From Pandoraea sp. (lineage in GTDB: Bacteria > Pseudomonadota > Gammaproteobacteria > Burkholderiales > Burkholderiaceae): DNA of 64,000 nucleotides. The stretch covers positions 20,180 through 84,179 of the forward strand of contig NZ_SCSK01000024.1 of the NCBI RefSeq assembly GCF_004297875.1, written 5' to 3'. This document shows, one piece after another, positions 59,217-64,000 of this stretch. Below the pieces are notes generated by a model, which did not search any database, was not told where the DNA came from, and saw nothing but the letters and a program-made list of their open reading frames with translations. How positions within the stretch are numbered: the first letter of the stretch is position 1; every line of letters begins with the position of its first letter. Made by a program: the position numbers and the translations under genes.

Positions 59217-60080
59217 ATGAGCGATGTGGCCCTTACCATGGCGCACCACAAGCGTCCGTTTGCGGACTATCAACCCAAGCATTTTCTCTGGTCGGTCGCC
59301 GCCGATACAAACGGCAAGTCGAGTATCGCCCACATTACGCTGAACCGGCCGGAGAAGAAGAATCCGCTGACCTTCGACTCCTACGCCGAGCTGCGCGATC
59401 TGTTTCGCAATCTGACGTACGCCACCGATATCAAGGTGGTAGTGATCAGCGGCGCGGGCGGCAATTTCTGCTCGGGCGGCGACGTCCATGAAATCATTGG
59501 TCCGCTCACGCAAATGCGCATGCCGGAACTGCTCGAATTCACGCGCATGACCGGCGACCTGGTCAAGGCGATGCGCGCTTGCCCGCAGCCGATCGTCAGC
59601 GCGGTCGACGGCATTTGCGCGGGTGCGGGCGCGATGATTGCGTTGGCCTCGGACATGCGGCTGGGCACGCCGCAGGCCAAGACGGCCTTTCTGTTTACCC
59701 GCGTGGGTCTGGCCGGCGCCGATATGGGCGCCTGCACGCTGCTGCCGCGCATGATCGGGCAGGGCCGCGCGAGCGAGCTGCTCTACACGGGGCGCTCGAT
59801 GAGCGCCGAGGAGGGGCTGCAGTGGGGTTTCTTCAATGCCCTGCACGCGGGCGGCGAGGTGCTCGCGCAAGCCCTGGCGCTGGCCGCGCAACTGGCGGCC
59901 GGGCCGACCTTCGCGCATGGCGTGACCAAGAAACTGCTGCACCAGGAATGGGCGATGGGTGTCGACGAGGCGATCGAGGCCGAAGCCCAGGCGCAGGCGA
60001 TCTGCATGCAGACCCAGGATTTCCGGCGCGCCTACGAGGCCTTCGTGTCCAGGCAAAAGCCGGTATTCCAGGGCGACTGA
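59217..60080 (+). CDS. Enoyl-CoA hydratase/isomerase family protein
   Basis: 287-residue crotonase-fold protein. Oxyanion-hole regions are [14 protein letters not shown] and [18 protein letters not shown]. Expected role is hydration or hydrolytic C-C cleavage of the ring-derived CoA ester in a beta-oxidation-like sequence. GGAGG precedes the ATG at 59217. Confidence 0.88.
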   Translation: MSDVALTMAHHKRPFADYQPKHFLWSVAADTNGKSSIAHITLNRPEKKNPLTFDSYAELRDLFRNLTYATDIKVVVISGAGGNFCSGGDVHEIIGPLTQMRMPELLEFTRMTGDLVKAMRACPQPIVSAVDGICAGAGAMIALASDMRLGTPQAKTAFLFTRVGLAGADMGACTLLPRMIGQGRASELLYTGRSMSAEEGLQWGFFNALHAGGEVLAQALALAAQLAAGPTFAHGVTKKLLHQEWAMGVDEAIEAEAQAQAICMQTQDFRRAYEAFVSRQKPVFQGD

Positions 60081-60101
60081 GGCGGCGAGGAGATCCAGAC
60101 G

Positions 60102-61262
60102 ATGAGCGATACGCAGTTTCTCGATTGGCCGTTTCTCGATGATTCGCACCGCGCCATGGCGGCGGCCCTGGACGACTGGTGCGCACGCGAGCTGCACGTC
60201 GATCACGACGGCGACACCGACGCGGCCTGCGTGGCGCTGGTGCGCCAACTGGGCGCGGCGGGGTGGCTGAAATACTGCGTGCCGGCGGTGTACGGCGGCG
60301 CGCTCGACCAGCTCGATTCGCGTTCGTTGTGCCTGGCCCGCGAGACGCTGGCGCGGCACGACGGACTGGCCGACTTCGCCTTTGCGATGCAGGGCCTGGG
60401 CAGCGGGGCCATTACGCTGGCGGGCCGTCCGGCGGTGCAATCCCGCTATCTGCCGCGGGTGGCGCGCGGCGAGGCGATTGCCGCGTTCGCGCTGTCGGAG
60501 CCCGAGGCTGGCTCCGACGTGGCGGCGATGCAATGCACCGCGGTGCGCGATGGCGAACACTTCGTGCTCAACGGCGAGAAGACATGGATTTCCAACGGCG
60601 GGATTGCCGACTTCTACTGCGTGTTTGCACGCACCGGCGAAGCGCCGGGCGCGCGCGGCATATCGGCTTTCGTGGTCGATGCGAATACGCCTGGACTGAC
60701 CGTTGCCGAGCGCATCGATGTATGCGCACCCCATCCGCTGGCGCGGTTGCGCTTCAGCGACTGCCGAGTGCCGGCCGATCACTTGCTGGGCGAGCCCGGT
60801 CAGGGTTTCAAGCTGGCCATGATGACGCTGGATATTTTTCGCGCGTCGGTGGCGGCGGCCGCGCTCGGCTTTGCGCGGCGTGCGCTGGATGAGGGGGTCG
60901 CACGCGCGAAGTCACGCCAGATGTTCGGGCATACCCTGGCGGATTTTCAATTGACCCAGGCAGCGCTCGGCGAGATGGCGACCGCCGTGGACGGTGCCGC
61001 GCTGCTGACCTATCGGGCCGCCTGGCTGCGCGACGCGAGGGGGCAGCGCACCACGCGCGAGGCGGCGATGGCCAAGATGTTCGCCACCGAGGAGGCGCAA
61101 CGCGTGATCGATCGCGCACTGCAGATGTTCGGCGGCGCCGGGGTGATGCGCGGCAACGTGGTCGAGCGGCTGTACCGGGAAATCCGCGCGCTGCGCATCT
61201 ACGAGGGCGCGACCGAGGTACAGAAGCTCATCATTGCGCGCGAATTGCTGAAAGACGCCTGA
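60102..61262 (+). CDS. Acyl-CoA dehydrogenase
   Basis: 386-residue FAD acyl-CoA dehydrogenase. Signatures [12 protein letters not shown] and [20 protein letters not shown]; catalytic Glu368 in IYEGATEVQ. It oxidises an alicyclic or dicarboxylic CoA intermediate in the pathway. CGAGGAGA precedes the start. Confidence 0.92.
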   Translation: MSDTQFLDWPFLDDSHRAMAAALDDWCARELHVDHDGDTDAACVALVRQLGAAGWLKYCVPAVYGGALDQLDSRSLCLARETLARHDGLADFAFAMQGLGSGAITLAGRPAVQSRYLPRVARGEAIAAFALSEPEAGSDVAAMQCTAVRDGEHFVLNGEKTWISNGGIADFYCVFARTGEAPGARGISAFVVDANTPGLTVAERIDVCAPHPLARLRFSDCRVPADHLLGEPGQGFKLAMMTLDIFRASVAAAALGFARRALDEGVARAKSRQMFGHTLADFQLTQAALGEMATAVDGAALLTYRAAWLRDARGQRTTREAAMAKMFATEEAQRVIDRALQMFGGAGVMRGNVVERLYREIRALRIYEGATEVQKLIIARELLKDA

Positions 61263-61329
61263 TGGCGCCTTAAGTCCCTTCATGCTGAACGGCTCTCGAG
61301 AAAGCCGCCACCCAATCAAGGAGATTGAT

Positions 61330-62967
61330 ATGCACCGCACCGGACATCTCGACACCTATGCGCGGGACCACCTGCCGCCCGCCGATCAGTGGCCGGAGTT
61401 TTTGCTCGACAACCCGGACGTGACGTATCCGGCTCGCCTGAACTGCGTGGTCGAGTTGCTCGACAAGATGGTAGCGGCAGGGCATGCCCAGCGGCCTGCG
61501 ATTCATACCGTGCACGAAGGCAAGCCGGCGACCACGACATATCGCGAATTACGCGTGCTGGTCGACCGCATTGCCCACGTGCTGATCGAAGACCTGCAAC
61601 TGGTGCCCGGCAACCGGGTACTGTTGCGCGGGCCAAACAATCTGATGATGGCGGCCTGTTGGCTGGCGATCATCAAAGCCGGGCTGGTGGCTGTGCCGAC
61701 CATGCCGCTGTTGCGCGCCAAAGAGCTCAAGCAGATGATCGACAAGGCGGAAATTACCGCCGCATTGTGCGATGTACGGCTCAAGGATGAGATGGAGTTT
61801 TGCCGCACCGAGGGCCACGAGCACCACTGTGCCGATCTGGCCCAGGTGCTGTATTTCAACGACGGCACGCCGGGCTCGCTGGACGCCCGGCTGGCGGGCA
61901 AGCCGGAGACTTTCACGGCGTGCGATACGGCGGACGACGACGTGTGTCTGATCGCCTTCACCAGCGGCACGACCGGCCAGCCCAAGGGCACCATGCACTT
62001 TCATCGTGATGTGCTGGCAATGTGCGATCTGTTTCCCCGTCACGTGCTCAAGCCGGGCCCGAACGACATTTTCTGCGGCACGCCGCCGCTGGCGTTCACC
62101 TTCGGCACAGGCGGGTTGCTGACCTTCCCGCTGCGGGTCGGTGCCTCGACGGTGCTGATCGAGAAGCTGACCCCCGAGACCCTGCTGCAGACGATCCAGG
62201 ATTTCCGCGCCACGATCGTGTTCACCGCGCCCACGTTCTACCGGCAGATGGCACCACTGGTGGCGAGTCACGACATCGGCAGCCTGAAGAAAAGCGTGTC
62301 GGCCGGCGAGGCGCTGCCTGATGCGACACGCCAGCTCTGGAAGCAGGCCACCGGCATCGAGATGATCGACGGCATCGGCGGCACCGAAATGATCCATATT
62401 TTCATCTCCAGCGCCGGGGCCGACGTCAGGCCGGGCACCATCGGCAAAGTGGTGCCCGGTTATATCGCGCAGATCATCGACGACGACATGAATCCCCTGC
62501 CGCCGGGCCAGGTCGGCAGGCTTGCGATCAAGGGACCGACCGGATGCCGCTATCTGGCCGACGAGCGCCAGAAGAACTATGTCAAGCAAGGCTGGAATCT
62601 GCCGGGCGATACCTTCATTGCGGACGAAGACGGGTATTACGCGTACCAGGCGCGCTCCGACGACATGATCGTCTCGGCCGGCTACAACATCGCCGGGCCG
62701 GAAGTCGAGGCCGCGCTGTTGCGGCATGAGGCGGTCGCCGAATGCGGCGTGATCGGCGTGGCCGACGACGCGCGCGGGCAGATCGTCAAGGCCTACGTCG
62801 TGCTCAAGCCCGGATATGCGCGCGACGAGGCGATGACGCAGGCGTTGCAGGCCTTCGTCAAGGCCACCATCGCACCGTATAAATATCCGCGCGCGATCCA
62901 GTTCATGGATGCGCTGCCACGTACCGAGACGGGCAAGCTGCAGCGCTTCAAGTTACGCCAGAGCTAA
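61330..62967 (+). CDS. 2-Aminobenzoate-CoA ligase (benzoate-CoA ligase family)
   Basis: 545-residue AMP-forming ligase that activates anthranilate to 2-aminobenzoyl-CoA, the entry step. TSGTTGQPKGTMHFHRD (A3), GIGGTEMIHIFISS (A5), ARSDDMIVSAGYNIAGPEVE (A8) and PRTETGKLQR with the catalytic Lys. The ATG at 61330 follows AAGGAG; an upstream in-frame ATG at 61282 lacks a ribosome site. Selectivity for the 2-amino group is inferred from the operon. Confidence 0.88.
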   Translation: MHRTGHLDTYARDHLPPADQWPEFLLDNPDVTYPARLNCVVELLDKMVAAGHAQRPAIHTVHEGKPATTTYRELRVLVDRIAHVLIEDLQLVPGNRVLLRGPNNLMMAACWLAIIKAGLVAVPTMPLLRAKELKQMIDKAEITAALCDVRLKDEMEFCRTEGHEHHCADLAQVLYFNDGTPGSLDARLAGKPETFTACDTADDDVCLIAFTSGTTGQPKGTMHFHRDVLAMCDLFPRHVLKPGPNDIFCGTPPLAFTFGTGGLLTFPLRVGASTVLIEKLTPETLLQTIQDFRATIVFTAPTFYRQMAPLVASHDIGSLKKSVSAGEALPDATRQLWKQATGIEMIDGIGGTEMIHIFISSAGADVRPGTIGKVVPGYIAQIIDDDMNPLPPGQVGRLAIKGPTGCRYLADERQKNYVKQGWNLPGDTFIADEDGYYAYQARSDDMIVSAGYNIAGPEVEAALLRHEAVAECGVIGVADDARGQIVKAYVVLKPGYARDEAMTQALQAFVKATIAPYKYPRAIQFMDALPRTETGKLQRFKLRQS

Positions 62968-62978
62968 GGGGCAGCAAG

Positions 62979-63419
62979 ATGGGACAACCTTTTGTCAGGC
63001 CGGTCACGATACGCTTTCGACACTGCGATCCGGCCGGGATCGTGTTTTATCCGCGTTATTTCGAACTGATGAACGATCTGGTCGAAGACTGGTTTGCCGA
63101 TGGTCTGGGCGTGTCGTTTGCCGAGCTGCACGACGTGCGCGGCAAGGGTATTCCGACGGTCAACGCGCAATGCCGGTTTTCCGCGCCCAGCCGTCTGGGT
63201 GACGTGCTCGACTGCAGCGTGGCAGTCGTGCGGCTGGGCAACAGTTCGGCCACCCTGGCGATTCGTTTTGCCGGCAGTGACGGCAACGTGCGCGTGCGGG
63301 CCGAACTGGTGATCGTGCTGATGGATTTGCAGAGCACCCGCGCGGTGCCGTGGCCAGAGGAAATGCGTGCCGCGCTTGGCGGCTTTCTGGTCGATAACGA
63401 TTCTTTTGATGTGGAGTAA
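62979..63419 (+). CDS. 4-Hydroxybenzoyl-CoA-type thioesterase
   Basis: 146-residue hotdog-fold thioesterase with the catalytic Asp17 in RHCDPAGIVFYPRYFE. In this operon it probably releases CoA from dead-end or over-accumulated aromatic CoA esters. It starts 11 bp after the ligase gene with AAGGGG upstream. Confidence 0.9.
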   Translation: MGQPFVRPVTIRFRHCDPAGIVFYPRYFELMNDLVEDWFADGLGVSFAELHDVRGKGIPTVNAQCRFSAPSRLGDVLDCSVAVVRLGNSSATLAIRFAGSDGNVRVRAELVIVLMDLQSTRAVPWPEEMRAALGGFLVDNDSFDVE

Positions 63420-63423
63420 TTCG

Positions 63424-63840
63424 ATGCAAATGCTGCAACCGCCCACCTGGGCAAAACCCCGTGGCTATGCCAATGGCGTGATGTGCGAGTTGACGCCCGG
63501 CAGTCGGATGATTTTCGTGGGTGGTCAGATCGGTTGGAACGCCGAGCAGCAATTCGAAAGCGACGATTTGGGACAGCAGGTCAGGCAGACGCTGGAAAAC
63601 ATCGTCGCGGTACTGGCCGAGGGCGGCGCGCAGCCGTCGCATATCGTGCGCATGACCTGGTATGTGACGAACAAGCGGGAGTATGTGGATGCGTATCCGG
63701 TGATCGGGGAGCACTACCGGGCTGTGATTGGCCGGCATTTTCCGGCCATGACGGCTTTCGAGGTGGCGGAGTTGGTCGAGGACCGGGCCAAGGTGGAAAT
63801 CGAAGTGACGGCGGTCGTGCCGCCTCAGGCGCTGGCGTGA
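63424..63840 (+). CDS. RidA/YjgF-family protein lacking the catalytic Arg
   Basis: 138-residue Rid-superfamily protein. RidA enzymes hydrolyse enamine/imine intermediates and use an Arg in a P-A-R-S/T motif. Here the motif reads FPAMTAFEV, with Met109 in the Arg position. It therefore resembles the Arg-less Rid4-7 groups, whose activity is unclear. Last gene of the operon, 4 bp after the thioesterase gene. Its pathway has an enamine intermediate, so a related role remains attractive. Confidence 0.88.
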   Translation: MQMLQPPTWAKPRGYANGVMCELTPGSRMIFVGGQIGWNAEQQFESDDLGQQVRQTLENIVAVLAEGGAQPSHIVRMTWYVTNKREYVDAYPVIGEHYRAVIGRHFPAMTAFEVAELVEDRAKVEIEVTAVVPPQALA

Positions 63841-63853
63841 TTTCGTGCGCGGC

Positions 63854-64000
63854 TCAGCACAGCGCAAGGCTTTCCTCGGGGGCCAGCGCGCGTTCGAGCG
63901 CGGCCTCGGTGAGCCACCAGGTTTGCGGCAGGTCCTGCTCGTCGCAGTTGGCGCCCTCGCCGCCGCGATCGACCACGATGAAGTCGCTCACCCGGCGCAG
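63854..64000 (-). CDS. 3' end of an unidentified gene
   Basis: The last 48 codons of a minus-strand gene, ending [17 protein letters not shown]...ESLALC. Codon use is as in neighbouring genes and the frame is clean. I do not recognise the family. Convergent with the Rid gene. Confidence 0.6.
   Translation of the reverse strand: MRRVSDFIVVDRGGEGANCDEQDLPQTWWLTEAALERALAPEESLALC

Overview
This 64 kb window looks like chromosomal DNA of a high-GC betaproteobacterium of the order Burkholderiales, most likely family Burkholderiaceae. Supporting signs are the DUF3563 and DUF4148 small proteins, the gene content and the codon use. I cannot assign a genus. There is no rRNA, IS element, phage gene or CRISPR array. 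One tRNA is present. Almost all of the DNA is coding, in compact operons with many ATGA or TGATG stop/start overlaps.

Layout. 1-600 (minus): 5' part of a TMEM165/GDT1-family manganese exporter behind a yybP-ykoY Mn riboswitch. 624-9378: purine-base catabolism (xdhA-xdhB-xdhC-adenine deaminase-guanine deaminase, minus) with a divergent LysR regulator. 9406-12013: dsbB and a CPA2 antiporter. 12044-16146: copper homeostasis (copZ, copA, a small EEP nuclease/phosphatase gene, cueR), with two back-to-back CueR-type promoters. 16740-18125: NCS2 purine permease with a long, dyad-rich leader. 18446-18586: DUF3563 microprotein in an AT-rich island. 18966-24357: SOS mutagenesis cassette imuA-imuB-dnaE2 with a LexA box. 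24354-26921: flavin-binding PNPOx-like protein and a GST, divergent from a LysR regulator. 26925-34342: assimilatory nitrate/nitrite reduction (nirB-nirD-nasA) divergent from a narK-type transporter, with sigma-54-like promoters. 34508-38233: YhhS-type MFS transporter, a possible small secreted protein, and a DUF3311 + SSS symporter pair. 38451-42376: IclR regulator, polar amino-acid ABC transporter and a HutG-like formimidoylglutamase. 42656-47551: MFS transporter, IclR regulator and a self-sufficient CYP116B-type P450. 47741-53779: DUF4148 protein, TrhA/hemolysin III, tRNA-Val(CAC), dnaQ, rnhA, a methyltransferase, gloB and mltD. 53943-55841: prpE. 56043-63840: a complete-looking aerobic CoA-dependent 2-aminobenzoate (anthranilate) pathway operon. 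The last 147 bases hold the 3' end of an unidentified minus-strand gene.

How the parts fit. Several blocks are nutrient-scavenging units: purine bases to urate, nitrate to ammonium, a histidine-type amino acid with HutG, monocarboxylates via SSS, and anthranilate via CoA thioesters. They are interleaved with housekeeping genes (dnaQ, rnhA, gloB, mltD, dsbB). The most unusual elements are the riboswitch, whose two mutually exclusive helices can be read directly; the fused P450 with its own regulator and operator; the anthranilate operon, whose Rid-family protein has Met where the catalytic Arg is expected; and the uncharacterised palindromes in the longer intergenic regions.
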